Assembly (NCBI GenBank): GCA_008638375.1
Contig: CM018043.1
Span: 40,127,396-40,191,395 of the forward strand
Source: Nyssa sinensis
Taxonomy: Eukaryota > Streptophyta > Magnoliopsida > Cornales > Nyssaceae
Length of the DNA: 64,000 bases
Reading direction: 5' to 3'
Numbering within the stretch: position 1 is the stretch's first letter; every line of letters starts with the position of its first letter. Both the position numbers and the translations under genes were made by a program. The notes under the pieces are model-generated. The model had not been told where the DNA came from, did no database searches, and saw only the letters and a list, made by a program, of their open reading frames with translations. Of the stretch, positions 1 through 11,250 are shown one piece after another.

Positions 1-1830
1 TTCATAAAGTTTCCCCCCACTTATGTTCAGTGGATCAAAGCTTGTATTACTACTCCGAGTTTCTCTATTTCCCTTAATGGTGCTCTTGAAGGTTATTTCA
101 GAGGTACCCGTGGCTTACTCCAGGGTGACCCCCTATCTCCCTACCTTTTTGTTCTTGTTATGGAGGTCTTTTATATGATGCTGAGGCAGAAAGTTGATCG
201 AGAGGTCAATTTTAAGTACCATTGGAGATGTAAGCAGCCCAAAGTCACCCACTTCTGCTTTATCAATGATCTTATGTTATTCTACTATGGTGACTTCAAC
301 TTTACCTCAATCTTGAAGGATGCCATTGAAGAGTATGCGAAGTTCTCAAGGTTAAATTCGAATAAGGCTAAGAGTAACATCTTCTTCTCTAATGTTTCCA
401 CTCGAGGCAAACAGGATATTCTGGAAGCAATGGGTTTTTAGAAGGGGAAACTACCTATGGGTTACCTGGGGGTGCCTCTGATCTTTTCTAAGTTGAAGGC
501 AATTGATTGCAAGGTGCTAGTTGATCAGATTATGTCCAAAGTTAAAACTTGGACTTCCAAGTATCTGTCCTTTGCAGGTTATTTACAGCTCATCAAGTCA
601 GTCGTCTTCAGCATGTAGGTTTATTGGACTTCGCATTTTGTGCTCCCTAAGAAGATTATTCGAGAAATCGAGAAGATTCTGAGGGCTTTTCTTTGGTCCG
701 GTCCAGACTTGAAATCTTCTGAGGCCAAGATTGCTTGGGATGATGTCACTTACCCTAAAGAAGATGGTGGGTTGGGGATTAAGAAGCTAGAGGATTGGAA
801 TAAAGTTTCAGTCTCTAAGCATCTCTAGCGACTGAGTGATCCCTATAGCTTTTCTTTATGGGTTGCTTGGGTTCGCGCTAACATTTTGAAACAAAAGCAT
901 CTTTGGGAGGCTACCTGTCCAAGAGTTTGGTCTTGGGTGTGGAGGAATTTGATGAACCTCGGAGCAGGGTTTAAATCTTTAATTTGGCACAAGGTGGGAA
1001 ATGGTCAGCATACTTCCCTTTGGTTTGACTATTGGCTCCTGTCAGGTTCTATTTGGGATGCTATGGGAGACCTTGTTATCTATGATTCCGGGCTTCCTCG
1101 ATCCGCTCAGGTAAGCCTCATCATTGTAGGGAATGAGTGGAGGTGGCCTAGTGCTAACTCTCACCACTTAATGGAGCTTAAGTACTCTATCCCCCCAGGG
1201 TTTACGCCAAATCATCATATGATGGACCAACTCCAATGGTTGGGCCACCTTTATGGAGTGTTCTCTACGAATTTAGCTCGGCATGCGACTCGGGTGTCTC
1301 GGCCTCAAGTTTCATGGTGGAAGCTAGTGTGGTTCTCTCATGTTATCCCTAGATGTAGCTTCATCCTTTGGTTAGCCATTCGGGAGAGGCTTTCTACTCA
1401 AGACCGTATTTTACAGTTTAAAAGCAACCTTAAAGTGAAATGTGTTTTTTGTGGGTAGCCATTGGAAGACCATGCTCACCTTTTCTTTGGTTATCCTTTT
1501 ACTCTTGATTTATGGCTTCACTTTACAGCCAAGTGTAATCTGAGTTGGTCCCCTCGCCCCTGGAAAGACACAATTCAATGGGCCACTCAAACTTTTAGAG
1601 GGATATCAGCTCAAAGCTATATCAGTAAGTTGGTGCTTTCTACTCTGGTGCATTCTATTTGGCTTGAGCGGAATCTGCGGTGTTTCAACGATGAATCAAG
1701 AACTAAAAATCAACTTATTGAGGATATTAATCTGACGATGCAAAGCAAGTTGATTGGGGATCGTAGCCTTAGACGTTTTCTGTTGGATAAAGATTGGTTA
1801 TTGCAGTGGGAGTTGAATTTGGATAATTAG
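1..1830 (+). pseudogene. LINE ORF2 reverse transcriptase, C-terminal part, with four in-frame stops
   Basis: One reading frame (frame 1) runs from base 1 to a terminal TAG at 1828-1830. It carries the plant L1 RT signature GLLQGDPLSPYLF (about 112-150), the FxDD-box region (about 259-270), and a zf-RVT region with the CVFCG and HAHLFF motifs (about 1300-1530). Four internal TAG stops break it at 439, 616, 826 and 1456, with no frameshift between them. The catalytic FADD-type box reads F-I-N-D, so a metal-binding Asp has become Asn (AAT at 265). The element cannot encode an active RT. The family assignment is firm. The original codons at the stops are inferred to be CAG or TGG from context. 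Confidence 0.88.
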
Positions 1831-2013
1831 TTGTTGTTTTGGTCTTTTGTATAGTGGGTTAGGAGGGTGGGCAATCTTGTTGAAGGCCTCCCCTCCTTTC
1901 CCCCCTTGTTTTAATCTTGTTAGTTTGGTTATTGTGTAGCTCCTTGTTTTTGAGCTTTATTTTTGCTGCTCTTATATATCTCTCTTTTTTGGTTATATAA
2001 AATTTTACTTACC

Positions 2014-2026
2014 AAAAAAAAAAAAA
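2014..2026 (+). other. LINE poly(A) tail
   Basis: Thirteen A residues directly follow the T-rich LINE 3' UTR and end where the minus-strand gypsy sequence begins. This is the expected 3' end of target-primed reverse transcription. Confidence 0.85.
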
Positions 2027-2029
2027 GGG

Positions 2030-3081
2030 TAATTCAAGGCTGCCCCACTTAGCTTCTCGCTGAAAAAGGCTATGGGTCGCCTATCCTGCATCAAAACAGC
2101 TCCAATTCCTATTCTTGAGGCATCACATTCAATCACAAAAGTTTTGTTAAAGTTAGGTAATGCTAACATAGGTGCAGAACATAATCTTTCTTTAATATTA
2201 GCAAAGCATTCGCTTGATCAATCCCCCAATGAAATTCAACATTCTTTTTAATTATTTTAGTGAGTGGTGCAGCAATAGTGCTAAAATCCTTAACAAAACG
2301 CCTATAAAAACTAGCTAAACCATGAAAGCTTCTTATCTCAGTGATGCCTTTAGGTGTTGGCCACTCCTTGATGGCCTTGACTTTCTCTTCATCCACCTCA
2401 ATACCTTTTGAACTAACAACAAAACCAAGAAAAATAACTTTTTCCATACAAAAGGTACATTTTTTTAAAATTAGCATACAACTTTTCACATTTCAACATA
2501 TCAAACACACATCTCAAATGCTCAATATGTTCATCTAAGTTCTTGCTGTACACTAGGATATCATCAAAATACACGACTACAAATTTGCCTAGGAATGCAC
2601 GTAATACATGGTTCATTAATTTCATGAAGGTACTAGGCGCATTTGTAAGTCCAAATGGCATAATCAACGATTCATAAAGTCCATATTTAGTCTTAAAAGC
2701 AATTTTCCATTCATCTCCCTCTTTCATTCTAATTTGACGGTATTCACTTTTAAGATCTATTTTACTAAAAATACATGAGCCATGTAATTCATCAAGCCTA
2801 TCATCTAATATAAGAATGGGATGACGATACTTTACCATAATATTGTTGACCGCTCTACAATCAACGCACATCCTCGAAGTTCCATCCTTTTTAGGAACTA
2901 ATAGCACTGGTACTCCACATGGGCTCATACTCTTTCTCACAGACCCCTTGCTCATCATATCTTCAACTTGCCTTTGAAGCTCTTTTGTCTCCTCTGGATT
3001 ACTCCTATAGGCTGGTCGGTTTGTAATAACGGCTCTAGATACGAAATCAATTTGATATTCAATGCCTCTAATAAGCGGCAA
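2030..3081 (-). pseudogene. Gypsy reverse transcriptase and start of RNase H, frameshifted
   Basis: The minus-strand RT begins near 3081 and shows PVLLVPKKDG, FSKIDLKSEYRQIRM, the catalytic YFDDILVYSK box (about 2540-2570) and the connection motif [10 protein letters not shown] (about 2290-2310). The frame changes near 2440-2470, beside a T/A homopolymer, so two overlapping frames (3081-2413 and 2489-2163) are needed to follow the protein. RNase H starts on the left, with a residue run like VIECDAS near 2100-2140, and is then truncated by the LINE. RT would copy element RNA into DNA in the cytoplasmic particle. This copy is broken by the frameshift and the truncation. Confidence 0.85.
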
Positions 3082-3494
3082 CCCATACTGGGCATCTTCT
3101 CTAGAAATACATCCTCGAACTTCTACAACAAGGAAACAACCAAACTAGGAAGAGATTGATTAGTTTCATCAAGATTAAGATAAGATTCTTTGTAAAACAG
3201 AAAAATCATAGGCTGATCTGTTAAGAAGACCCTTTTAACCTTACTTTCCTTTACATAAAAACTCATCTTTATCTTTCTTTTTCCCTCTGTAGGTTATTTT
3301 TTTTTTCTCTCATGGGTCCACTATCTTTTCTTTATTCTCAACCACCTCTCTATTTTTTTTTTACTCTCTCTTTTTCTTGAGGTTTCAACCTCACCCTCAT
3401 TTTTCTTTTCTTTCATTTTGCTTTCTTTTGTTTCAACCTCACCCTTTCTTTTTTGCTCAATCTCACTTTTCAGCTTCAGTTGGTCCTCATGGAC
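3082..3494 (-). other. T-rich linker between protease and RT of the gypsy fragment
   Basis: No domain is recognisable. On the plus strand the stretch 3297-3460 is very T/C-rich with repeated TTTCTTTT and CCTCACCC motifs. On the coding strand it would be a charged, low-complexity linker that has decayed. Confidence 0.5.
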
Positions 3495-3839
3495 CTATTT
3501 TGGGGTTAAAAGAGCAAACTCAATTGTTTTTCCATCCTTTACAAAGTTGTGCCTGTTCTTAAACCCGTCATGAATCACTTTCCTATCATATTTCCACAGC
3601 CTCCCCAACAAAATATGGCCAGCATGCATAGGAACTACATCACAGAGCAGATCATCACTATACCTCCCAATGGTAAAAGCCACCAAAACCTGCTTATTGA
3701 CCTTGACCTCCCCACATTCATTCAACCATTGTAACTTATAAGGTCTAGGATGCTTTAGTAAAGGTAAGCTTAACTTTTCAACTAGGGTGGTATTAGCTAC
3801 ATTGGTGCAACTTCCCCCGTCTATAATCATATTACACAC
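3495..3839 (-). pseudogene. Gypsy aspartic protease fragment
   Basis: A 114-codon open stretch carries the retroviral-type protease signature IIDGGSCTNVA near its N-terminus, the LQWLNECGEVKVNKQV segment, and a C-terminal HILLGRLW motif like the usual (I)LLGRPW. The catalytic triplet is D-G-G, a variant seen in this type of plant gypsy protease. It lies between the zinc knuckle upstream and RT downstream on the same strand, as expected for gag-pro-pol. It is separated from both by stops, so it is a relic. Confidence 0.82.
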
Positions 3840-3884
3840 CTTGTTGTTTACATAACATCTAGTATGAAATATATTCTCTCTCTG

Positions 3885-4200
3885 CTACTCCATATCATCT
3901 ACCATAATTTGCATATTGAGAGCATGCCTAGCAACAAGAGACTTACCTTCTACGGGGTATTTTACTCCATAATCATCACTAGCATCGACCAACTTGGGCA
4001 TCTCATCACCATCATCCTCACACTCACGCATAACCATCACTCGCTTGTTTGGACAATGAGACGCGATGTGCCCTGAACCCAAACATTTAAAATATTTAAT
4101 ATCTTTATTCCTTGAAGGTTGGAAATCTACCTTGGGTCTGTTCTTGCTAGTTCCCTCAACTTGTCCCTTAGGTGGTTCGGCCTTCCCCTTTACTACAGCT
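3885..4200 (-). pseudogene. Gypsy gag C-terminus with degraded CCHC zinc knuckle
   Basis: Minus-strand translation shows CLGSGHIASHCPNKR just after a Y-F-K stretch (4040-4110). This is the second half of a CCHC knuckle whose first Cys appears replaced by Tyr. An acidic segment (ECEDDGDEMP) follows. The rest of gag is cut off at 4211 by the inserted LTR. Confidence 0.7.
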
Positions 4201-4211
4201 CAATCATTTCT

Positions 4212-5189
4212 TGTAACACCCTCACCCAAGTTGTAATGGAGCTAGCCATGTAAACCCAAGCTGTTAAGGCTTTCGGTTATAATATTGAATGAAATGGACG
4301 GTTTGGAATATCAATAGTTCGAAAGTACAAATAATACCGAGCAATAACCGAGCAAGCCATAAACGAATACCGAAATAAAAATAAAATTTAAAATAAATAA
4401 AATAAAAGAAAAAAAATAAATAGAAAAAAAAAGGGAAAATAAAACAAAATAAGAAAATCAAAATCAAAATAAATATAAATAAAAAATATAGATATGCAAA
4501 TGAGTATATATGTGTATATATGTAGGTGCATAAAAATATATATATATATATGTATCAGAATATATATATATATATATGGAAGCATGATATATATATATAT
4601 ATGGTAAACAGTATATGTATATATATATATATATATATATAAAGTTGACATTGTGACCTTAACTCCCATAGCAAAATAAGGGAATGAAGGGAAATTGTAG
4701 GAATAGAAAAGGGAAGTCAGTGAGTGGTAAAGGAAAGAGAGGGAGAGAAGGAGACAATTAGGGGGAGGAGCGGCTATAACCGCATGCAAAGGCATGCGTG
4801 AGAAAAATCAAAAAGGAGCAAACCAGAAGGTGGAAAGAGAAGAAAAAAAAGGAGAAACTGAGGCCAAAAGAAAGGTCATGAAGTTCAAAAAAGGGGAGTT
4901 AGGGCGTTCTAGAGGGAGATACTGCAAGCAAACTTGGAACTAGGTAATTCTGTCATAATTTTCAAAATGCATGAAAGTTAGTTTAAAATATAGGGTCTTG
5001 TAGAGCATGAAAAATGAGTTATTTAGCAAAAAGAATTAGAAAAAAAAGATGCAAGGATGAGGGCGAAAAGTGTATTTACAGGTTTTTCTATTTGAAACGA
5101 TTTTATGATTTATTGCATGAAACTTAGTTTAAATGGTTTGAAATTATTCTTATAAGGTGCAGAAATCATGTAGGGATTATTTTGGGCTT
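4212..5189 (+). repeat. G1 5' LTR, first part
   Basis: It begins TGTAACACCC after gypsy gag sequence and aligns with the 3' LTR from 22628 (same AATTTAAAAT runs, TATA microsatellites and a GGAGCGGCTATAACCGCATG-type segment) until 5189, where the Athila LTR starts. (TA)n tracts lie near 4537-4640. The ORFs here (for example 4388-4795 minus) are only translated microsatellite. Confidence 0.82.
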
Positions 5190-6506
5190 TGATGAATGCG
5201 CCAAAGTGCACTCTAAATACCCTATTATTAGATTAAAATGCTAAAATGTGAATAGAAATGTTAGGTTATAATTGATATTATTTAATTTAATTTCTATTCA
5301 CAGTGAGATGTGTTTGAGCATTATTTTATAATATTTTAAATCTCAAATATTGCATTATATGTTGGTGAGCCATTGCATGCAACCGATAACCACGAGCCTA
5401 TCAAATGAATGCATTAAATAGTCTCTATGAATTTTATTCATGAACGATTGTAAAACCCATTATTTGTTTTAGTCACACGTGGTGAAATTAACTCTTTATT
5501 TGTTGGGTTGCAGGACGCAAGAAAAAGAATAAAGAAAATAATTAAAGTTGTGCGGCTTGGCTGAGCAGACGTTGAAGCAAACCAAAAGAAAAGCAAAATA
5601 AAAGCCAAGGAAGGACAGCATGGGCTTGGGCTGCGCAGAAGGTGCTGACTTAGGGTGAAAAGAAAAGAAAAAAAAAATAAATGGAACCAGAAGCAGCGCT
5701 AGAGTGAAGCAGAAGCAAAAAAAAAACACTGTGCGGTGCGAAAGAGAACAGAAGAGAAAACCAGCCGCGGCTATTCATGGCACAATTCTTCTACACGAGG
5801 TTTATGTTGTCCGTTATGGACAACTAAATTTCTAAGTAGGGTTAGGGGATAAACTTGCACACTAGATGGTACATTTAATTCATTTTTGATTCATGTGCTG
5901 GATTTGTATTTATTAAAACTCTTTGTTTTATCATTCTCAATTTATTGTTGCTGAATAATCATAGAGTTTATTCTGTTATAGATTCAGTCAGGCTTTTTCT
6001 ATTGAATGGATTAATTCTTTGATTATGTTTGGATTAATTGATTATTTATATTGATTTAATTCTTTGCTGCAATAGTGCTCCCTGGGTATATTGTCGTCGT
6101 TGGGTTTTTTCAATGTGGATAACAATTTGTGGGATTTAAAAGTGATGAATGATTTTTCAAAGGGTTACATTTGATTTAATTTTGGTTCATAATTCTATAT
6201 CTTCCGATTAGGATTTTTGGAATTAAATTCTCAATTGAGTTATCAGTGAATTAAAATACCGGATATGTGCAAGGGATTCCCGACGCTCTATTGTTCGTTA
6301 ATTTGAGTATTTTCTTCCGTTAATCACTTGATTTAAATTTTAAGTTGCATTTTAAATCACTTTTTATATTTTTATTTTCTCGTGAATCATTTAATATTTT
6401 CTTTAGTTTCAGAAATTCTTTATGTTATTCTTTTAATTTGTCTCCCTATGGAATCGACACCCCAAAGCTGCACTACAACTACCGCGTTATTCTTTGGGCA
6501 TAATCA
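5190..6506 (+). repeat. Athila 5' LTR
   Basis: It starts TGATGAATGCGCC and ends ...CATAATCA, a few bases before a recognisable primer-binding site, giving about 1.3 kb. It is AT-rich with a purine-rich tract (5510-5760). No coding capacity is seen. The ends are inferred from TG...CA and PBS spacing, since no second LTR is present for comparison. Confidence 0.72.
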
Positions 6507-6511
6507 AATTT

Positions 6512-6529
6512 AGGCGTCGTTGCCGAGGA
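6512..6529 (+). promoter_or_regulatory. Athila primer-binding site (tRNA-Asp)
   Basis: AGGCGTCGTTGCCGAGGA matches the Athila PBS complementary to the 3' end of tRNA-Asp at 15 of 18 positions. The differences are consistent with decay. Confidence 0.8.
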
Positions 6530-6604
6530 GACGGTAGAAGAATCAGTAGATAGTTTTTCTTTTCAGCAGTTTGTAAAGGCGGTAACTTCGTTCCCTCTTT
6601 TTAC

Positions 6605-7716
6605 TTGCTGCATTATTATTTTATTTTTTTTCGTGTTTTATTTTATTTTTTATTTTTATTATTGTTATCTTACATGCATAATAGGTATAGGGATGCATTA
6701 GGTCGATTTTCTTGGAGACCTGTGTTAGAGTCAGATTTAGAGTCTAATTTTTTTATTTTTTCTAATTTTTTGTTTGATAATTCTCCCAATTCTGAAAATA
6801 TGAGTGAACACAAGGATCAACCCACTAGGACCCTTCAGGATTACCTCCACCCTACACACACAGCCACACCATCATGCATCATGTTTCCACCCAATACTCG
6901 TCAACTTGATGTTAAAACGGGGGTGATACAGTTACTCCTTACATTTCATGGTTTGGAAAATGAAAATCCATAAGTGCACATTAGGGAGTTTGAAGAGGTA
7001 GTTGCGACTTTCGTAGTCAAAATGCAACACAAGACATTGTGAGACTTAAGTTCTTTCCTTTCTCTTTGAAAGATAGAGCTAAGAGTTGGCTATACTCACT
7101 GAGACCACAGTCGATTAGATCGTGGAATGAGATGACTCAAATTTTCTTTACTAAATAATTTCTCCAACATAAGACCAATGCTTTAAAAAGACAGATTTCC
7201 ACCTTTGCACAAAAAGACAGTGAGACTTTGTATCAGTCTTAGGAGTGATTTAAGGAATTGTTGAGTATATGCCCTCACCATGGGTATGAGAGTTGGCATC
7301 TAGTGAGTTACTTCTATGAGGGACTTACACATAGAGAGCTCCAATTTGTAGAGATGATGTGTAATGGTGAGTTTTTGTAGAAAGATTCTGATGAGGCCAT
7401 AGAGTACTTTAATGAGCTTGTTGAAAAAGCTCACACTTAGACAGGACTTAGTGCTCTTGAGAGCACAAATAGGACACGACCTACAGGGAACCAAAATGGT
7501 GGTGGAATTTACCATCTTAGGGAGGAGGACAACTTGAAAGCTAAGGTAGAGATACTCACTAGGGAGTTAGAGGTGTTAAAGGCTAAGGACTTAAAGCCAA
7601 CACACTTGGCTAATCATGCAGAGTCTTTTAGACCATGTTCAGTGTGTGGTGAGGTAGATCACCTCGCCGAAGAGTGTCCCACATTAGCTGAGATGAGAGG
7701 GCTGTATGAGGAATAA
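6605..7716 (+). pseudogene. Athila gag, with several stops and frameshifts
   Basis: Gag would form the particle and bind RNA. Recognisable Athila gag blocks are PSCIMFPP and the VIQLLLTFHGLENENP segment (to 6970), then HIREFEEV, KFFPFSLKDRAKSWLYSL (about 7050-7100), FYEGLTH (7315-7330) and a C-terminal zinc knuckle CSVCGEVDHLAEEC (about 7638-7680). In-frame stops occur at 6971, about 7156, 7240, 7378 and 7438, and at least one indel lies near 7010-7020. No functional start is claimed. Confidence 0.85.
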
Positions 7717-8273
7717 GGTAATACCTTAGGTATGTACAAGAAGCCTTTCACACCCTTCTCTGAGACTTACAATCCAGGGTGGCGCCATCACCCCAATTTT
7801 AGCTAGAAGTATGAAAACCAGCCACTTACACCATCACCTGCACAACCCCCTAGATCATACCTTGCACCATATCATGCATCTTCATCTTCTAAGAATTCTT
7901 TAGAAGACACTTTGCATGTTTTTATTGAAGCACAGGGTAAGACTAACCAAAAGTTTGAATCTTTGATTACGCAAGTTGTGGAAGAAAACAAAGAGATAAA
8001 GAGCCAAGTATCCAAATTGATGAGCTTCTTGAGTGTGAATGAGTGAGGTAGATTCCCTTCCCAAGCTCAGTCCACACCCCATGGTCAACACATGGCGCAA
8101 GAAAATTTGAAGGATGTGAACGCCATTGTGACTCGAAGTGGTAAGTCATTACACATACTAACAATGGACAAATCGGGGATATGGAAAAAGATCAAGATAG
8201 TAGCAATGCCTAGCTCACAAAGAGCTATGTTAAGGTACCATTTCCACAAGCTTTAAAATCAACCAAGCGAACT
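7717..8273 (+). pseudogene. Athila gag-pro linker, decayed
   Basis: The stretch matches the usual proline-rich then coiled linker of Athila. It shows PFSETYNPGWRHHPNF followed by a helical segment (about 7900-8040), with interruptions. No separate gene is supported. Confidence 0.6.
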
Positions 8274-9084
8274 TTGGATCCTAACAATGAAATCCTAGAG
8301 AATCTCAGGAAGGTAAAAATCAATCTTCCTCTTTTGCATGTGATTAAACAAAATCCTACTTATGCAAAAGTTTTTAAAGATTTGTGTACAGTTAAGAGGA
8401 AGCACTATGTGAAGAAGATAGTGTTCCTGACAGAGCAAGTTAGTGCTCTAATTGAGCAGAGGATTCCTCCCAAGTACAAGGATCTTGGTTGTCCAACCAT
8501 TGCATGCAACATTAGAAATCATGAGTTTGGACAAGCTTTGCTTGATTTAGGAGCTAGTGTGAATTTAATGCCTTGTTCTATTTACTTACAGTTAGGGTTG
8601 GGAGAGATTAAACCAACTTCTATGGTATTGTAATTGGCTGACCGCTCAGTCAGAGCGCCACGGGGTGTGGTAGAGGATGTTCTGATTCAAATTGATAAAT
8701 TTTATTATCTTGTTGATTTCATAATCCTTGACACTAGCTCTGTTGTTGACTCTACTTCAAAAATTCCTTTGATTTTAGGTAGGCGTTTCCTTGCCACTGC
8801 TAATGCTCTTATTAATTGCAGGAATGGGCTCATGAAGCTGTTTTTTGGAAACATGACTCTCGAGTTAAATATCTTCCATGTTGTAAAACAACCAGAAGAG
8901 GAGGACGAGAGCTGCCAAACGTACATGATTGATTCACTTATGGATAGGGGAGTTCCTGCAACTCATGATTCTGATCCCCTTGAGCATTTTCTTGTTAATT
9001 CTGAATTTGATTATATTTCTGATCCATCTGATGTGGTTGATGTTTGTGTTATTTTTGATAGAATCCTGATTTATGATAAATGTC
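8274..9084 (+). pseudogene. Athila protease region, truncated at 3' end
   Basis: The aspartic protease core is present as ALLDLGASVNLMP (about 8535-8575), where Athila normally uses D-L-G, and IPLILGRRFLATANALIN (about 8763-8820). A TAA at 8631-8633 splits it between the SMVL and LADRSVRAP segments, where Athila reads through. The acidic C-terminal stretch after the protease is present. The sequence then stops near 9085 at the deletion junction, so the RT is absent. Confidence 0.83.
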
Positions 9085-9980
9085 AGATTTTGTTCTCAAT
9101 CACAATTTCCTTCCAATGTTATCTGATTGACAGAACCTATGGGTCAATTAATGGGACCTACAGGTCGAGTCCGTGAACGAACACATGGCAATGATGTCAT
9201 TTTTATGCAGTGAGTTATAAGGGCATTTTATATGCATTCATGTTAAGGGGGTATGCTAGGCCCCCAAAAGACCGAGGGTCTGCCAAACCCTGAACAGAGT
9301 AAATGCATCACTCATGTTTGACTATTATGATTGACGCTATTGGATTCATAGGATGTTTTCATTTTCCTATGAATAGTTCTATGTTGATAGATTCCTTATT
9401 TATTGGATTTGAGTGTGACCGAATTATTGTGGTAGTATATTTATGTTGACTGTGACTATTGAGCTTTTCCCATATTCATGCTACCATTACTCATACTTGT
9501 TTATTGTGCCTTACTATTTATTGGCCATTGTGGCATTTTTACCGTTAACTGCAACTGTTCCATGATTGGCTATCATGTTCACCCTATGAGTATATATATT
9601 TCTATGTTAACCCTAACCCGTATTGGAGATAGGCTTTTACTTACTGAACGTTGTTAGCTCACCCCACTTACTATTTTTTCAAGTGAGTATGCTACAAAAC
9701 CACAGTAGGAGATCAAGAGCTTAGGGAGACAGTTGAGGAGCATGATAGAATGATGTAGTCTCTCCCATGTACTCACCACCTAAAAGTGGTTTTAAGTTTA
9801 ATTATGCCAATTACATTTTTCAGTCATTGAACAACATTTTGTATTAAGACTTTCATAATTTAATGTTATGTTCACATTATTTACTGTTATCATGGATACA
9901 AAGAGTGAAAAAAGTAGGGACGGCCATCGGGTCGACCCAGCGACACGAGATCCGCGTAGAGTGGGTTTCGGATCGTGACA
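9085..9980 (+). repeat. G1 5' LTR, terminal part
   Basis: This is homologous to the LTR end at 33150-34140. Shared landmarks are GGTCGAGTCCGTGAACG, the GGCCCCCAA(A)GACCGAGGG block, and the terminal GACACGAGATCCGC...TTTCGGATCGTGACA. It ends with TGACA at 9980, three bases before the PBS. The left edge is a deletion junction shared with Athila and is approximate. Confidence 0.8.
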
Positions 9981-9983
9981 GCT

Positions 9984-9995
9984 TTGTATCAGAGC
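9984..9995 (+). promoter_or_regulatory. G1 primer-binding site (initiator tRNA-Met)
   Basis: TTGTATCAGAGC differs by one base from the initiator-Met PBS TGGTATCAGAGC used by chromoviruses. It lies immediately after the LTR terminus. Confidence 0.85.
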
Positions 9996-10140
9996 TCAAT
10001 TTTAGGTGTAACCAAGTCATGGGAGACAAGATTAGAACACTAGAACTGTTACGTCTAGAAATGAAGCAATAATAATACTGATACCTTTATAATAGACCAT
10101 ACGTAGCTACTGACTATTATCTTATATAAATGTACTGAAT

Positions 10141-10153
10141 GTCTTTTTTAGCA
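10141..10153 (+). promoter_or_regulatory. Candidate 3' splice site at the G1 gag start
   Basis: GTCTTTTTTAG|CA directly precedes the gag ATG at 10154. The polypyrimidine-AG next to the start codon matches the arrangement in the young Tekay-like copies (TTGCTTCAG|ATG at 54604). Splicing is inferred from sequence only. Confidence 0.45.
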
Positions 10154-11210
10154 ATGGTTGACACAAGGACTAACGCTGCCGCTATGGAGCTCATCGAGCA
10201 ATTGGAACAGCTGATGGAGAGGGTTATCGAGGCCTTACCCTGAAGTTAGGCCGGTACAAATCAGACGGGTACTAGTCAGCCAGTACGACAGGAGCCGCCT
10301 ATCAACGTGGGTACGAGTCAACTAGTACGACAGGAGCAACCTGTCAACGAGGGTACTAGCCAGCTGATGCAACAGGAGTGGCTTGTCAATTTGGGTAGCT
10401 ATCAGGGAAATGAGAGTGACCCGACGTTCCCATATGAACGATTTTAGAAGATGAAGCTTCCATATTTCGACAGTACCCAGGGAGCCATAGCTGCAAAGGA
10501 GTGGCTTTTGGAGATGAATAGGATTTTCTGCATCCTGCCATGCATTGAGACACAGAAGGTGGCATATGCCACATATCGGTTCAAGGGGGTTGCACATAAG
10601 TGGTGGCTGCTTGAGGAGGCATGGGAACTAGACATGGACTGGCAACGCTTTACCACAATTTTTAATGAAAAGTATTTCCCCCGAGAGGTGAAGAACCAGA
10701 AAATTGTTGAGTTCATGGTACTAAAGTAGGGAAATATGAGAGTAGAGCAGTATGAGGCCACGTTCATTGAGTTGGCCAGATTTGCCCCTAATGTAGTCAA
10801 CAGTGAAGATCTCAAGGCTCGAAAGTTTGAGGAGGGGCTACGATGGGCCATCAAGGACAGATTGAGGCCTCAGTAGTTACCTACCTACAATGAGGTAGTG
10901 ACCACTGCCAAAATCATTGAGAGGAGTGGCGAAGAGTTTGCCAAGAGACGGGCAAATTAGAGGCCGGGAAGTAGTCAGAATCAGAGGCCAGGGTCTTCTT
11001 CCTCTAGGCAAGGATCCTTATTCACTAGACCCAGGACTGAATCCCGAACTACAGGGCCCAGTCTAAGGAGGCCAACCAATACTGAGGGGACCGCAGCTAA
11101 ATGCCCCAACTATTAGAAAGTTACAGGGGCCAGTGTCTGAGGGACAATAATGCTTGTTATTATTGTGGCCAAGTCGGACATTTTGTAAGAAAGTGCCCCC
11201 AGGCCAACTG
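10154..11210 (+). pseudogene. G1 gag with zinc knuckle, broken
   Basis: The start is ATGGTTGACACAAGG at 10154. The frame then meets a TGA at about 10241 and further stops. The retrotransposon gag core is visible as AAKEWLLEMNRIFCILPC...KVAYATYRFKGVAHKWW (about 10490-10610) and FNEKYFPREVKNQKIVEFM (10660-10725). The knuckle CYYCGQVGHFVRKC is at about 11150-11195. The domain order matches the intact gag at 54604-53600 on the other strand. Confidence 0.85.
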
Positions 11211-11250
11211 AGCCACAGCCAGTGCCACTTCAGTTAGTGCACCAGTACCA

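Larger units (their letters stand above)
1..2026 (+). mobile_element. LINE (plant L1-type non-LTR retrotransposon), 3' part
   Basis: The window opens inside a non-LTR retrotransposon. It shows the C-terminal part of ORF2 (reverse transcriptase fingers/palm and a zf-RVT region), a 3' UTR of about 180 bp and a terminal A-run. The 5' half, with the endonuclease, lies outside the window. The A-run abuts gypsy RNase H sequence that reads on the minus strand, so the LINE appears to have inserted into the gypsy element described next. The target-site duplication cannot be checked because the 5' junction is not visible. Confidence 0.9.
2027..4211 (-). mobile_element. Ty3/gypsy element fragment, minus strand (oldest host layer)
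   Basis: Read on the minus strand from 4211 to 2027, the order is gag zinc knuckle, protease, RT, start of RNase H. The left side is cut by the LINE A-tail at 2026. The right side is cut at 4211/4212 by the LTR of the next element. No LTR of this element is visible. The protease and RT differ in sequence from the Tekay-like elements elsewhere in the window, so it belongs to a different Ty3/gypsy lineage, which I do not assign. Confidence 0.85.
5190..9084 (+). mobile_element. Athila-type Ty3/gypsy element, 5' LTR to protease only
   Basis: The 5' LTR, Asp-tRNA primer site, gag and protease are present in order. RT, RNase H, integrase and the 3' LTR are absent. The right edge, near 9085, passes directly into G1 LTR sequence. 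That sequence aligns with 33150-33310, and not with the point where G1 was interrupted at 5189. One deletion therefore removed the 3' part of Athila together with the middle of the G1 LTR. The right boundary is approximate, to within tens of bases. Confidence 0.82.

Noticed and set aside
4388..4795. ORFs rich in Tyr/Ile/Phe on the minus strand (also 22613-23127, 14403-14744, 20041-20310)
   Set aside because: They are translations of (TA)n, (GT)n and AT-rich LTR sequence, with no domain.
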